A stretch of 64,000 nucleotides of DNA, from positions 1 through 64,000 of the forward strand of contig NZ_JAQTZS010000007.1 of the NCBI RefSeq assembly GCF_028687635.1, read 5' to 3'. Source of the DNA: Malikia sp. (GTDB taxonomy: Bacteria > Pseudomonadota > Gammaproteobacteria > Burkholderiales > Burkholderiaceae_C). This document shows, piece after piece, positions 9,676-18,688 of this stretch; within the stretch, counting starts at the first letter, position 1, and every line of letters starts with the position of its first letter. A model generated the notes under the pieces. That model made no database searches and had not been told where the DNA came from. It saw only the letters and a program-made list of their open reading frames with translations. Both the position numbers and the translations under genes were made by a program.

Positions 9676-9708
9676 ATGTTGGCCTTCGACGCTTCTGCGG
9701 GATCTTGA
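9676..9708 (+). CDS. Possible 10-codon leader peptide before tssE
   Basis: An ATG at 9676 opens a 10-codon frame ([10 protein letters not shown]) that stops at 9708, three bases before the tssE ATG. A strong purine ribosome site AGGGGGG lies about 8 bases upstream of it, while tssE itself has only a weak site. Such an arrangement can couple translation of the next gene. Chance is a real alternative for such a short frame. Confidence 0.25.
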   Translation: MLAFDASAGS

Positions 9709-9711
9709 GCC

Positions 9712-10218
9712 ATGGCTGAGCCCAGCTGCTCCGACCGCTTGCAGCCTTCGCTGCTCGACCGCCTGACCGATGACAACCCGCAGCATCAGAACGAGCCGGT
9801 CGAGGCGCGCGTGCTGAGCAAGGGCCAGTTGCGCGCCGCGGTGCTGCGCGACTTGACTTGGCTGATGAATTCGACCCGGCTGGGTGCTTCCGAGTCGCTC
9901 GAAGCCTGGCCCGAGGTCGAGCGCTCGGTGCTGAACTACGGGCTGCCGGCCTTCTCCGGCGAGACGGCATCCACGCTGGACGTGAAGGGGCTTGAGCGCG
10001 CGATCCGCGAGGCCATCCTGCGCTTCGAGCCGCGCATACTGGCCGACCGGCTGGAGGTCCAGGCGATCGTGCAGGACAGCGTGCTGGGCTGGCACAATGT
10101 GGTCAGCGTCAGGATCAGTGGCCAGATCTGGGCCCAGCCGGTGCCGCTCGAGATGATGCTGCGCACCGAGGTGGACCTGGAGACCGGGCAGGTCTCGCTC
10201 TCCGAGCTCAAGGCCTAG
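9712..10218 (+). CDS. tssE: T6SS baseplate subunit TssE
   Basis: This is a 168-aa gp25-like baseplate component of the type VI secretion system. The opening [11 protein letters not shown] is typical of TssE. The middle part contains the sheath-contacting gp25 pattern ([13 protein letters not shown], then a conserved Glu/Tyr region [15 protein letters not shown]), and a beta-rich end follows ([17 protein letters not shown]). It is the first gene of the + strand T6SS operon. tssF begins 11 bases after its stop. A possible leader frame lies immediately upstream. Confidence 0.95.
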   Translation: MAEPSCSDRLQPSLLDRLTDDNPQHQNEPVEARVLSKGQLRAAVLRDLTWLMNSTRLGASESLEAWPEVERSVLNYGLPAFSGETASTLDVKGLERAIREAILRFEPRILADRLEVQAIVQDSVLGWHNVVSVRISGQIWAQPVPLEMMLRTEVDLETGQVSLSELKA

Positions 10219-10229
10219 GGGGCCGCCGC

Positions 10230-12107
10230 ATGGACCGCCGCCTGCTGGACCACTACAACCGCGAGCTCGGTCACCTGCGTGAGCTCGGCGCCGAGTTCGC
10301 TGCCGAATTTCCCAAGATCGCCTCCCGCCTGGGCATGCGCGGCAGCGAGGTCGTGCTCGACCCCTATGTCGAGCGCCTGCTCGAAGGGACGGCCTTCCTC
10401 GCGGCGCGGGTGCAGCTCAAGCTCGACGCCGAGTTTCCGCGTTTCACCCAGCATCTGCTGGAGATGCTGTATCCGCATTACCTGGCGCCCACGCCGGCGA
10501 TGCTGATCGCGCAATGCCAGCCGATACTGGGTGATGCCAATCTGGCGGCTGGCAGCTTGCTGCCGCGTGGCACGGCGATCCGCAACGGGCCGGAGCGGGC
10601 CGATGGCGTGGCGTGCGAGTTCCGCACCGGGCGCGACCTGGCGCTGTGGCCGCTGGAGTTGCTGCAGGCGCGCTATTTCAGCTTCGCGTCCGATCTGCCG
10701 CTGGGCGAACTGGCCCTGCCGGCCCGCTGCCAGGGCGGGGTCAGGCTCAAGCTGCGCGCGACCGCCGGGCTGCAATTCGCTGGCCTCAAGCTCGATGCGC
10801 TGCGCTTTTTCCTGGGCGGCGCACAGGATGTCGCGCACAAGCTGCACGAGCTGATCGGGTCCTCGGCCCTGGGGGTGCTGGTCCGGGGCGGCGCGGGCGG
10901 CGATCGTGGCTGGAAGTTCCTGCCGGGCAGCCGCGTCAGCCTGGTCGGTTTCGAGCAGGATGAGGCGCTGCTGCCGACGAGCGCGCGCGGCTTCGACGGC
11001 TATCGGCTGCTGCAGGAGTATTTCTCCTTTCCCGCGCGCTTCCTGTTCTTCGAGGTCGACGGGCTGGCGCCGCTGCTGGCAGCTCAGAGCTGTGCCGAGA
11101 TCGAGCTGGTGTTGCTGTTCGACCGCGGTGACGCCGGGCTGGAGGCGCAGGTCGATGCCTCCAATTTCCTGCTGCATTGCGTGCCGGCCATCAACCTGTT
11201 CGAGCGCCGCCTGGACCGGATCCAGGTCCAGCCCGGCGAGCCGGAGTTCCACGTCGTGGCCGACCGGACCCGGCCGACCGACTACGAGATCTATGACCTG
11301 CTCGAAGTCTCCGGCCACGGCAGCACCCAGGGCGAGCAGCGCTTTGACGCCTTCTATTCGACTCGGCGCGGGGCTGGGCACAAGCCCGACGGCTACTTCA
11401 CGTTGCGGCGCGAGCCCAGGCTGCTGAGCGAGAGCCAGCGCCGTGGCCGCCGCCTGACCGGCTATGTCGGCAGCGAGGTCTTTCTGGCGCTGGTCGACCC
11501 GAGCGAGGCGCCTTATCCGGCCGCCTTGCGTCAGCTGTCGCTGCGCGCGCGCTGCACCAACCGCGACTTGCCGCTGCTGCTGGCGCTGGGTGCCGGTCGC
11601 GGCGATTTCGTGCTCGAGGTGGCGGCGCCGGTGGAAAGCATACGCTGCATCAAGGGGCCTTCGCGGCCCTATTCGGCACTGGCGCAGGATGCCGAGGCCT
11701 GGAAGTTCATCAGCCAGCTGTCGCTCAACTACCTGTCGCTGCTCGACAGCAGTGCTGCGGACGAGGGGGCGGCCGCGCTGCGGGAACTGCTCGGGCTGCA
11801 CGCCCGCACGGCCGATCCCGGCCTGCGCCGCCATGTCGAGGGGCTGCGCTCGGTGCGCTGTGCGCCGGTGGTCGCGCGCCTGCCGATGCCGGGGCCGCTG
11901 TGCTTCGGACGCGGCGTCGAGATCACGCTTGAATTCGACGAACTGGCCTTCGAGGGCGGCAGCGCCTTCCTGTTCGGCTGCGTGCTCGAGCGCTTTTTCG
12001 CGCGCCATGTCTCGCTCAACGGCTTCACCGAGACGGTGCTGCGCACGCTCACGCGCGGCGAGATCATGCGCTGGGGGGCCCGGTGCGGGACGCGGCCGAT
12101 ACTGTGA
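10230..12107 (+). CDS. tssF: T6SS baseplate subunit TssF
   Basis: TssF (625 aa) forms baseplate wedges with TssG, TssE and TssK. The N-terminus LLDHYNRELGHLRELGAEFA, followed by FPKIASRLGM and DPYVERLLEGTAFLAARVQ, is the family hallmark. The length is typical. AGGGGG seven bases upstream of the ATG overlaps the tssE stop region, indicating tight coupling. Its 3' end overlaps tssG by 25 bp. Confidence 0.96.
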   Translation: MDRRLLDHYNRELGHLRELGAEFAAEFPKIASRLGMRGSEVVLDPYVERLLEGTAFLAARVQLKLDAEFPRFTQHLLEMLYPHYLAPTPAMLIAQCQPILGDANLAAGSLLPRGTAIRNGPERADGVACEFRTGRDLALWPLELLQARYFSFASDLPLGELALPARCQGGVRLKLRATAGLQFAGLKLDALRFFLGGAQDVAHKLHELIGSSALGVLVRGGAGGDRGWKFLPGSRVSLVGFEQDEALLPTSARGFDGYRLLQEYFSFPARFLFFEVDGLAPLLAAQSCAEIELVLLFDRGDAGLEAQVDASNFLLHCVPAINLFERRLDRIQVQPGEPEFHVVADRTRPTDYEIYDLLEVSGHGSTQGEQRFDAFYSTRRGAGHKPDGYFTLRREPRLLSESQRRGRRLTGYVGSEVFLALVDPSEAPYPAALRQLSLRARCTNRDLPLLLALGAGRGDFVLEVAAPVESIRCIKGPSRPYSALAQDAEAWKFISQLSLNYLSLLDSSAADEGAAALRELLGLHARTADPGLRRHVEGLRSVRCAPVVARLPMPGPLCFGRGVEITLEFDELAFEGGSAFLFGCVLERFFARHVSLNGFTETVLRTLTRGEIMRWGARCGTRPIL

Positions 12108-13240
12108 GCGGCGGCTTGCCGGTGCAGGGCACCGGCCGTCCGACCCGTCGCGAGGATCTGTTCGCGGCGCTCGCTGCCGAGCCCTGGAAATGGAGCTATT
12201 TCCAGGCCCTGCGCCTGCTCGAATGCCTGGCTTCCGACCTGCCGCGCCTGGGCATGGCCAGCCGGCCCGCTGATGAGATCGTGCGCCTGGGCCAGCAGCC
12301 TTCGCTGTCCTTCGCGCCGGCCAGCCTGGCCGGACTGACTCCGGGCCACGCGGGTGTGCCGCCCCGGATCGAGGTCAGCTTCCTGGGGCTGTTCGGGCCC
12401 AACGGGCCGCTGCCGCTGCACCTGACCGAATACGCCCGCAACCGCCTGTTGCACGCTGGCGATGCGAGTTTCGCGCGCTTCGCCGACCTGATCCACCACC
12501 GCTTTCTCAGCTTGTTCTACCGGGCCTGGGCCCAGGCCCAGCCCTGCGTCAGCCTGGACCGGCCCGGGCAGGACCGTTTCGGCCGCTATGTCGGCTCGCT
12601 GTGCGGCCTGGGCCTGGACAGTCTGCGCGAGCGCGATGCGATGCCCGATCACGCCAAGCTGCACCATGCCGGCCTGCTGGGACGTCAGGTCCGCAACGCC
12701 GAGGGCCTGGCCACCATGCTGTCCGGTTTTCTCGGGCTGCCGGTGGCGGTCGAGCAGTTCGTCGGTCACTGGATGACCTTGCGCGAGCGCGACCGCACCT
12801 GGCTGGGCAGTGGCCGCGGCGGCCTGGGACGTGAGGCCGTGCTGGGCGCAAGAGTCTGGGACCGGCAGCACAAGTTCAGGCTGCGGATCGGGCCGCTCTC
12901 GCTGCCGGATTACGAGGGCCTGTTACCGGGCGCAGGCGGCATCGAGACGCTGGTCGACGCCGTGCGCAATTACGTCGGTATCGAACAGGAATGGGATGTG
13001 CGCCTGATGCTGCGGGCCGATGGCGTGCCGCGCCTGCTGCTGGACGGCGGCGCGCGGCTGGGCTACAGCAGCTGGCTGGGGCGGTGTCGCAGCGACCGGC
13101 CGGCCGATGACCTGGTGCTCGATGCGCCACATCGCATCGCACCGCACCGCACCGGGCTGGGGCGCGGGGCAGCGGGTTTCACGAAACCGCCTGGCGATCA
13201 GGCCGTTCAGGGAGGCAGCAATGGAGGCATGGTCGGGTGA
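12083..13240 (+). CDS. tssG: T6SS baseplate subunit TssG
   Basis: TssG (385 aa) is the wedge partner of TssF. Typical patterns are PWKWSYFQALRLLECL near residue 35 and VSFLGLFGPNGPLPLHLTEY near residue 100. The latter is the strongest TssG signature. The start is a GTG at 12083 preceded by GGGGGGCC and lies inside the tssF 3' end. The C-terminus overlaps the vgrG start by 20 bp, so tssF, tssG and vgrG form one coupled unit. Confidence 0.95.
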   Translation: MRDAADTVSGGLPVQGTGRPTRREDLFAALAAEPWKWSYFQALRLLECLASDLPRLGMASRPADEIVRLGQQPSLSFAPASLAGLTPGHAGVPPRIEVSFLGLFGPNGPLPLHLTEYARNRLLHAGDASFARFADLIHHRFLSLFYRAWAQAQPCVSLDRPGQDRFGRYVGSLCGLGLDSLRERDAMPDHAKLHHAGLLGRQVRNAEGLATMLSGFLGLPVAVEQFVGHWMTLRERDRTWLGSGRGGLGREAVLGARVWDRQHKFRLRIGPLSLPDYEGLLPGAGGIETLVDAVRNYVGIEQEWDVRLMLRADGVPRLLLDGGARLGYSSWLGRCRSDRPADDLVLDAPHRIAPHRTGLGRGAAGFTKPPGDQAVQGGSNGGMVG

Positions 13241-15311
13241 TCGGCGCGTCAGGATCGCCTGCGCGCTTGACGACGCATTCTGGTTCGAGCGGCTCGATGG
13301 CAGCGACGGGCTGTCGCGCAACGGCGAATACCAGCTCGTGCTGCTGTGCCGACGCGGCGACCTGTCGGCGGCGGAGCTGCTGGGCAAGCCGTTTTCGGTC
13401 GAGGTGGAGCTGCCGTCGGGCGGCGTGCGGCAGTTCAACGGCTTGGCTGCCAGTTTTTCCTTGCTTGGCAGCCGGGGCCGGCTGCACCGTTACCAGGTCG
13501 TGCTGCGGCCCTGGACCTGGATGCTGACGCGGCGCAGCGACAGCCGCATCTTCCAGGACCAGACCACGCAGCAGATCCTGCAGGCGGTGTTTGCCGGCCA
13601 CCCCTATGCGGATTTCCGCTTCGAGCTCGCTGGTGACTACGCCCCCCGGTCCTATTGCGTGCAGTACCGCGAGACCGACTACCAGTTCATGGCCCGGCTG
13701 ATGGAGCAGGAGGGCATGCATGGCTTCTTCGAGCATGCGGGCGGACGGCATACCCTGGTGCTGGCCGACAGCGGCAGGCCGCATGCGCCAGTGCCAGGCT
13801 ACGAGTGGGTGGATTTTCTGGAGCCAGAACCCGGAGCTGGCCTGCAGCGCGAAGGCCTGCATGCCTGGACCGGCACGGCCGAGATTCAGCCCACGCGTCA
13901 GGTGCTGCGCGATCACGATTTCGAGAAGCCGCGCGCCGACCTGCAGGCCAAGGGCGAGCCGGCGCGGCCCGTCGGGCATGACCACGCGCGCGACCTGGAA
14001 AGCTACGACCATCCCGGTGGCTACCGTGAGCGCGCCCAGGGCGAGCGCCTGGCCCGCATCCGGGCCGAGGCGTTCCGCCAGCAGCACGAGCTCTTCCAGG
14101 GCGAGGGCAATGCCGCCGGGCTCGCGCCGGGTGCGCTGTTCCGGCTGCAGTCGCATCCCCGGCCAGACCAGAATCGAGACTACCTGGTCACAGCCGCCGA
14201 ATACCGCCTGCGGGAGAGTGGCCGCGAGGCCGGCGAACTGTCCGATGAAGCGGCCAGCGCGGCGGAGGAACCCTGGTTCAGTGTTCGCCTGGCCGCGATT
14301 CCCGCTGAGCAGGAGTATCGCCCGCCGCTGCTGACGCCCAGGCCGGTGGTCCAGGGGCCGCAGACCGCCGTGGTCACGGGGCCGCAAGGCGACGAGATCC
14401 ACACCGACCGCTATGGCCGCGTCAAGGTCCGGTTCCACTGGGATCGACTCGGTCGCGGCGACCAGGACAGCTCCTGCTGGATCCGGGTCGCCCATCCCTG
14501 GGCCGGTCAGAACTGGGGCATGGTCGCGATCCCGCGCATTGGCCAGGAGGTGGTGGTCGAGTTTCTCGAAGGCGACCCGGACCGCCCCATCATCACCGGC
14601 AGCGTCTACAACGCCGACCAGATGCCGCCCTACGAACTGCCCCGGCACATGACGCAAAGCGGCATCAAGTCGCGCTCGACTCCCGGCGGCAATGGCTCCC
14701 ACTACAACGAGATCCGCTTCGAGGACAAGCGCGGCGCAGAGGAGTTGCGCCTGCACGCCGAGCGCGATCAGCTGCTGCACACGCGCCACGACCGGATCGA
14801 ATCGGTCGATCACGAGAGCCACCTGACCGTGGGCCGGGACCTGCTGGAACGCATCGACGGCGAGCATCACCTGAAGGTTGGCGGCGACCAGAATGTCGAG
14901 CTCGGTGGCAGCCATTCGTTCAGCGTCGGCCAGGACTGGCAGGGGCGGGTAGGCCTGCGGATGACCGCCGAGGCGGGCCAGGAGATTCACCTGAAGGCCG
15001 GCCTGAAACTGGTGCTGGAGGCGGGGGCCCAGCTCACGCTCAAGGTGGGCGGCAGCTTCATCCAGCTCGGGCCGGACGGGGTCACCCTGGCCGGTGCCTC
15101 GGTCAGCATCAATGGCGGCGGCGTCCCCGGCAGCGGATCGGGAGCCAGTCCGGAGCCGCCCAGGCCACCGCGCGCCGCTGTCTCGTCGCAAGGGGGCGGC
15201 AAGCGCCCGGTGGCGGCACCGCCTGATTCCGCTTCACCCTCCCGGCAGGCACAGGCGCTCAGGCGCGCGCGCGACGGCGCGAGTGCCTTCGTCGAGCCAT
15301 GTCCGGATTGA
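13221..15311 (+). CDS. vgrG: T6SS spike protein VgrG (TssI)
   Basis: VgrG (696 aa) forms the trimeric puncturing spike. A gp27-like N-terminal part (about residues 5-370) includes the typical YCVQYRETDYQFMARLMEQEG. It is followed by the gp5-like OB-fold (DEIHTDRYGRVKVRFHWD near 390, then WIRVAHPWAGQNWG and GQEVVVEFLEGDPDRPI). The C-terminal needle has charged repeats (HHLKVGGDQNVELGG). The end is a short Pro/Ser/Ala-rich tail with no recognisable toxin domain, so this is probably a non-evolved VgrG that carries a separate cargo. The ATG at 13221 has GGAGG five bases upstream. A DUF4123 gene follows directly. Confidence 0.96.
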   Translation: MEAWSGDRRVRIACALDDAFWFERLDGSDGLSRNGEYQLVLLCRRGDLSAAELLGKPFSVEVELPSGGVRQFNGLAASFSLLGSRGRLHRYQVVLRPWTWMLTRRSDSRIFQDQTTQQILQAVFAGHPYADFRFELAGDYAPRSYCVQYRETDYQFMARLMEQEGMHGFFEHAGGRHTLVLADSGRPHAPVPGYEWVDFLEPEPGAGLQREGLHAWTGTAEIQPTRQVLRDHDFEKPRADLQAKGEPARPVGHDHARDLESYDHPGGYRERAQGERLARIRAEAFRQQHELFQGEGNAAGLAPGALFRLQSHPRPDQNRDYLVTAAEYRLRESGREAGELSDEAASAAEEPWFSVRLAAIPAEQEYRPPLLTPRPVVQGPQTAVVTGPQGDEIHTDRYGRVKVRFHWDRLGRGDQDSSCWIRVAHPWAGQNWGMVAIPRIGQEVVVEFLEGDPDRPIITGSVYNADQMPPYELPRHMTQSGIKSRSTPGGNGSHYNEIRFEDKRGAEELRLHAERDQLLHTRHDRIESVDHESHLTVGRDLLERIDGEHHLKVGGDQNVELGGSHSFSVGQDWQGRVGLRMTAEAGQEIHLKAGLKLVLEAGAQLTLKVGGSFIQLGPDGVTLAGASVSINGGGVPGSGSGASPEPPRPPRAAVSSQGGGKRPVAAPPDSASPSRQAQALRRARDGASAFVEPCPD

Positions 15312-15320
15312 GGAGGCCTG

Positions 15321-15842
15321 GTGGATCACGCCCATTCCCTGCACAGCCGGCTCTGGCGCGAGCCGGGGCTCAAGCCCTGGGTGGCGCTCGATGGCGCCGG
15401 CGTCGCGGACTTGCTGCCGCGTTTGCACCATCCTGCGGCACCGCGCTGGGCCTGCCTGTTCCACGGCCGGCTCGAACCCGGTGTCGCCGCGCTCGCGCCC
15501 TATCTGCTGGAGGTCCCGCGTCAGGGGCCTTGGCGCGACTGGCTGCTGTCGGGCTGGGGCAGCCACTGGGGGGTCTATCTGCAGGCCCCCGAGGCCATGG
15601 ACCTGGCCTCAGTGCGCCGCCACCTGCGCAAGCTGGCCATCGCCTACGGACCGGCCGGCGAATCGCTGCTGTTTCGCTGGTACGACCCGCGCGTGCTGCG
15701 GCTGGCGGCGCCTGGGCTGGAAGCCCGTCAGCTGCAGGCCCTGTTCGGGCCGCTGCGCGGCTTCCTGTTCGAGGGCGCCGCACCCGGGCAGGGGCTGGCG
15801 CTGGAGTTGGCGGGTGGCGCACTGACCATGAGCCGGTTCTGA
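15321..15842 (+). CDS. DUF4123 T6SS effector chaperone/adaptor
   Basis: This 173-aa protein matches the DUF4123 (Tap/TEC) family, whose members load a specific effector onto the cognate VgrG. Typical features are CLFHGRLEPGVAALAPYLLEV, LLSGWGSHWGVYL, and the signature LLFRWYDPRVLR followed by FGPLRGFLFEG. The GTG start at 15321 is preceded by AGGAGG, which overlaps the vgrG stop. In most genomes an effector gene follows a DUF4123 gene. Here the operon ends and a convergent kinase gene begins five bases later, so the adaptor has no adjacent client. Confidence 0.88.
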   Translation: MDHAHSLHSRLWREPGLKPWVALDGAGVADLLPRLHHPAAPRWACLFHGRLEPGVAALAPYLLEVPRQGPWRDWLLSGWGSHWGVYLQAPEAMDLASVRRHLRKLAIAYGPAGESLLFRWYDPRVLRLAAPGLEARQLQALFGPLRGFLFEGAAPGQGLALELAGGALTMSRF

Positions 15843-15847
15843 TTGGC

Positions 15848-17605
15848 TCAGGGCTGGCGGTCACTGTCGCCCTCGATTTCACGCAGCGTCAGCGCCATGG
15901 CGCCATAGTCGACCTTGCAGTCGGACGCTGGCGCGCAGTCAGGCACGCCGGCCAGGGCGGGGCGGCCGAGGTCGGAATCCGCCAGGGTCTGCTCGACCTT
16001 GACAGCGCTGGCCGACAGCATGACGCCGTCCGGTGTCAGTCCCAGCGCGGAGAAGTCGCGCCGCGACTCCGATGCCAGCAACAGCAGTTCCCATTCACCC
16101 GCTGGAGCGTCGGCTTCGTAGTGCCATCTGGGCCGGGGCAGGCGCAGCGCCTGGCCGGCTTCCAGCCGGTGCTCCCGGTCGACTTCATTCGGGAAGATCA
16201 GGCTGATCTGGCCATTGGCCTTGTCCCACAGCAGCAGGTAGAGCCAGCCACCGCGGGCGCTGTTGAGTTCCAGGCCCAGGCTGTCGCGTCCCACCCGGAG
16301 CGGGTTCTTGACGCCCGAAACAGTCAGCCTGAAGCCGGGGGACGCCGCCATCAGGGTGGCCTGCCAGGCGGCTTGCAGCTGGGCGTCCGCGGCCTTGGCG
16401 GAAGGTGGCGTGGGCGGCGTGTCAGCCACCGCTGGCATGCCGGCGGCCACATCCTGCCGAGGCGGAGTCTGGGCTTGATGTGAGGGCTGTGTTCCGTCGG
16501 CATACAACAGCCAGCCTCCCGTGACGGCCGCGATGGCCGCTCCGGTCCAGGCCTTGCGCCGGAGCCAGGTGAAATCGCGCGGCTTCGGTGGGTTGGCGCC
16601 GACTCCCGGATTGTCTGGCGCGGCTGCAGCCGTCTGTTGGAGTTGATTTGGCTGCGTGCCGAGCAGCGCGCGCATCTGAGTGACCGACTGGGGTCTGTCC
16701 TCGCCTTTCACGGCCAGGCAGCGATCCACTGCCTTGAGCAAGGCGGCCGAATAACGCCCGTTGGCCTGGACTTCGAGTGTCGCGAGCGAGTCCTGCACCA
16801 GCCGTCCGATCGCGAGCGGCGGCGTCTGCCCCGTGACCATGAAGCGCACCACGGCGCCCAGCGCGTAGAGATCGGTCCAGGGGCCTTGCCGCACGCTGCC
16901 AGGCATTTCGGCGTACTGTTCGATCGGCGCGTAGCCGGGCTTGAGGATCACGGTCAGCGCCTGTGTCACGTCGGCGATCACGAGGCGGGCAGCGCCGAAG
17001 TCCAGCAGTACAGGTCTGCCATCGGACTGCAGCAGGATGTTGTCGGGCGAGATGTCGCGGTGCAGGCAGCCCTGGCCGTGGACCAGTTCGAGCGCGTCCA
17101 GCAGCGGGTCCAGGATGCGGCGTATCCAAGCCTCGTCGGGCGGACCGGACATGGCCTGCCGCGCGGTCTTGAGCGTCGGCCCCTCATAGTAGGGCATGAT
17201 CAGATACGCGGTCTCGTTGGCTTCCCAGAAGCGGTGCACCTTGACCAGCGCCGGGTGGTCGAAGCGTGCCAGCAGCCTGGCCTCGTTGATGAAGCTTTGC
17301 AGCCCTTTTTCATAGACCTCGGCATGGCGACGCGATCGCAGCGTCACCGCATGCCCGCTGCCGCGCGTGGCGAGCGAGGCCGGCAGGTACTCCTTGAGCG
17401 CGACCTGGCGCTGCAGCAGGTGGTCATGGGCCAGGTAGACGACGCCGAAGCCGCCCTCGCCGATCAGTCCGGTGATCTCGAACTCATGGAGTCTGGTGCC
17501 GACTGGCAGGAAGTCGGGTGGCGTGCTATCGGGCATCAAGGCGCCAGCGCCACCGCCGATGACCAGGGTCTGCTCGCTGCTGGAAGGAAGGGATGAAGCG
17601 CTCAT
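15848..17605 (-). CDS. ppkA: PpkA-like T6SS Ser/Thr protein kinase
   Basis: This 585-aa transmembrane kinase fits the threonine-phosphorylation control of T6SS. The kinase domain spans about residues 40-315: GEGGFG 49-54, Lys71 in VALKEYL, HRDISPDN 182-189 and DFG 202-204. A single membrane segment lies at about 352-369. The C-terminal region contains a DUF4384-like domain (GWLYLLLWDKANGQISLIFPN), known in other T6SS-linked kinases. The start at 17605 is set by GAGGAG shortly upstream and by a 4-bp overlap with the previous gene. No PppA phosphatase or Fha gene is nearby. The gene name is given by analogy. Confidence 0.85.
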   Translation of the reverse strand: MSASSLPSSSEQTLVIGGGAGALMPDSTPPDFLPVGTRLHEFEITGLIGEGGFGVVYLAHDHLLQRQVALKEYLPASLATRGSGHAVTLRSRRHAEVYEKGLQSFINEARLLARFDHPALVKVHRFWEANETAYLIMPYYEGPTLKTARQAMSGPPDEAWIRRILDPLLDALELVHGQGCLHRDISPDNILLQSDGRPVLLDFGAARLVIADVTQALTVILKPGYAPIEQYAEMPGSVRQGPWTDLYALGAVVRFMVTGQTPPLAIGRLVQDSLATLEVQANGRYSAALLKAVDRCLAVKGEDRPQSVTQMRALLGTQPNQLQQTAAAAPDNPGVGANPPKPRDFTWLRRKAWTGAAIAAVTGGWLLYADGTQPSHQAQTPPRQDVAAGMPAVADTPPTPPSAKAADAQLQAAWQATLMAASPGFRLTVSGVKNPLRVGRDSLGLELNSARGGWLYLLLWDKANGQISLIFPNEVDREHRLEAGQALRLPRPRWHYEADAPAGEWELLLLASESRRDFSALGLTPDGVMLSASAVKVEQTLADSDLGRPALAGVPDCAPASDCKVDYGAMALTLREIEGDSDRQP

Positions 17606-17991
17606 GGCATCTCCTCGGTCTTGCGGGTTGGCTGGCCTTCCAGGGTGGAGAAGAGCAGCAAGGTGAAGTCTCTCAGCGCCTGGGCCTTGCGGCCTGGCGA
17701 GAGTTCGTCCGAATTCAGGATCTGGGCCAGCGCGGGTATGCGGTGATCGAAGCCCCGTCCCAGCAGCCAGGCGGTCAGCGCGAAGGTGGCCGCCGATTGC
17801 TCGTCCTCCAGACCGTAACTGCGAGCCAGTTCGGTCTCTTCCCACAGCGCCTGTGCCAGTGCCTCGTCGTCCATGGCCTCGGCCGGCCGTGGAAAACGGC
17901 TTCGTATCAATGCGACCAGCCGATCCAGATAGCTGCTGCGGCCGAGCGCCTCGTACTGGACTGGGCTGAATCCGAGCACCATGATGTTCAT
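17602..17991 (-). CDS. Small protein of unknown function in T6SS operon
   Basis: This 129-aa soluble protein has no signal peptide or membrane segment. The sequence opens with MVLGFSPVQYEALG. Helical stretches follow, including LDRLVALIRSRFP and LARSYGLEDEQSAATFALTAWLLGRG in two adjoining parts, and it ends in a charged tail. Similar small helical proteins are seen in T6SS and phage-tail neighbourhoods, but I cannot name a family. It lies between tagF and the kinase and overlaps the kinase start by 4 bp (ATGA). An accessory role in T6SS is inferred from position only. Confidence 0.7.
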   Translation of the reverse strand: MNIMVLGFSPVQYEALGRSSYLDRLVALIRSRFPRPAEAMDDEALAQALWEETELARSYGLEDEQSAATFALTAWLLGRGFDHRIPALAQILNSDELSPGRKAQALRDFTLLLFSTLEGQPTRKTEEMP

Positions 17992-18019
17992 CCTTTCCTT
18001 GACTGGAGGAGTCGATGCG

Positions 18020-18688
18020 CTATGCCGTTGTGGCAGCCTGTTGGCTTGGCCTGCCGCTCAGCATCTCCGCGAACCGGGACGGTGAAGGCAGGCCTGGCTG
18101 GACAAAGCCGATGCAGCCTCCGTCCAGGTCGCATTGCCACCAGAAGCCGTTGCCGGCCAGCGCCCGCGGCAGGATGCGCGCGCCCAGCCCGTCGAGAAAA
18201 CCCGCCGCTGGGCGGTTCGGTCCTGCCGGGTCAGGATCGACCGCTCCCGGACAGGCCGGCAGCTCTTGCAATGCCACCTCCATGCGATCCAGCCCCCGTT
18301 CGGCATCCAGTGCGAGCAGGGCGCAGGTCTCCAGGCCGGCGAGCCAGCTGTCGAGTCCGGTGAGCGAAGGGCCCAGTGGCGCGTCTTCCTTCAGGCTGGT
18401 GCAAAGCGTCAGCGGAAAATAGCGCCCGACCCGGTCGACCGAGGGCATCAGCACGCCGGCCCAGGCGTCCGGCTCGATGACGCCCGGCAGCAGCACGAAG
18501 CGCCAGACCGGGGCACCGAGGTAGTGCTCCAGCCAGGCCTCGCCCAGGGCCGCGCGGCTGGACTGCAGGCCTTGCTGCAGCCAGTCGTCCCATGGTCCGA
18601 TGAATTCGGACGGCAGGCGCCGGCGTGCGAAATCGCCCAGCTGCGGCAGCTTGCCGTACCAGCCAGGGGCTTGTCCAATTTGCGGCAC
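18020..18688 (-). CDS. tagF: T6SS-associated protein TagF
   Basis: TagF (ImpM family, 222 aa) acts as a post-translational brake on T6SS assembly in systems where it has been studied, linked to the PpkA/PppA/Fha pathway. The family start PGWYGKLPQLGDFARRRLP is clear, followed by WDDWLQ and a central WRFVLLPGVI. The start codon is GTG at 18688, directly abutting the tssM stop without any gap, which indicates translational coupling. A downstream PpkA-like kinase in the same operon supports a role in T6SS control. Confidence 0.92.
   Translation of the reverse strand: MPQIGQAPGWYGKLPQLGDFARRRLPSEFIGPWDDWLQQGLQSSRAALGEAWLEHYLGAPVWRFVLLPGVIEPDAWAGVLMPSVDRVGRYFPLTLCTSLKEDAPLGPSLTGLDSWLAGLETCALLALDAERGLDRMEVALQELPACPGAVDPDPAGPNRPAAGFLDGLGARILPRALAGNGFWWQCDLDGGCIGFVQPGLPSPSRFAEMLSGRPSQQAATTA

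Noticed and set aside
6905..9766. A very long open frame on the + strand opposite mutS
   Set aside because: It mirrors the codon positions of mutS, has Gln/Arg/Ala/Gly-rich composition with no motifs, and is a normal by-product of high GC.
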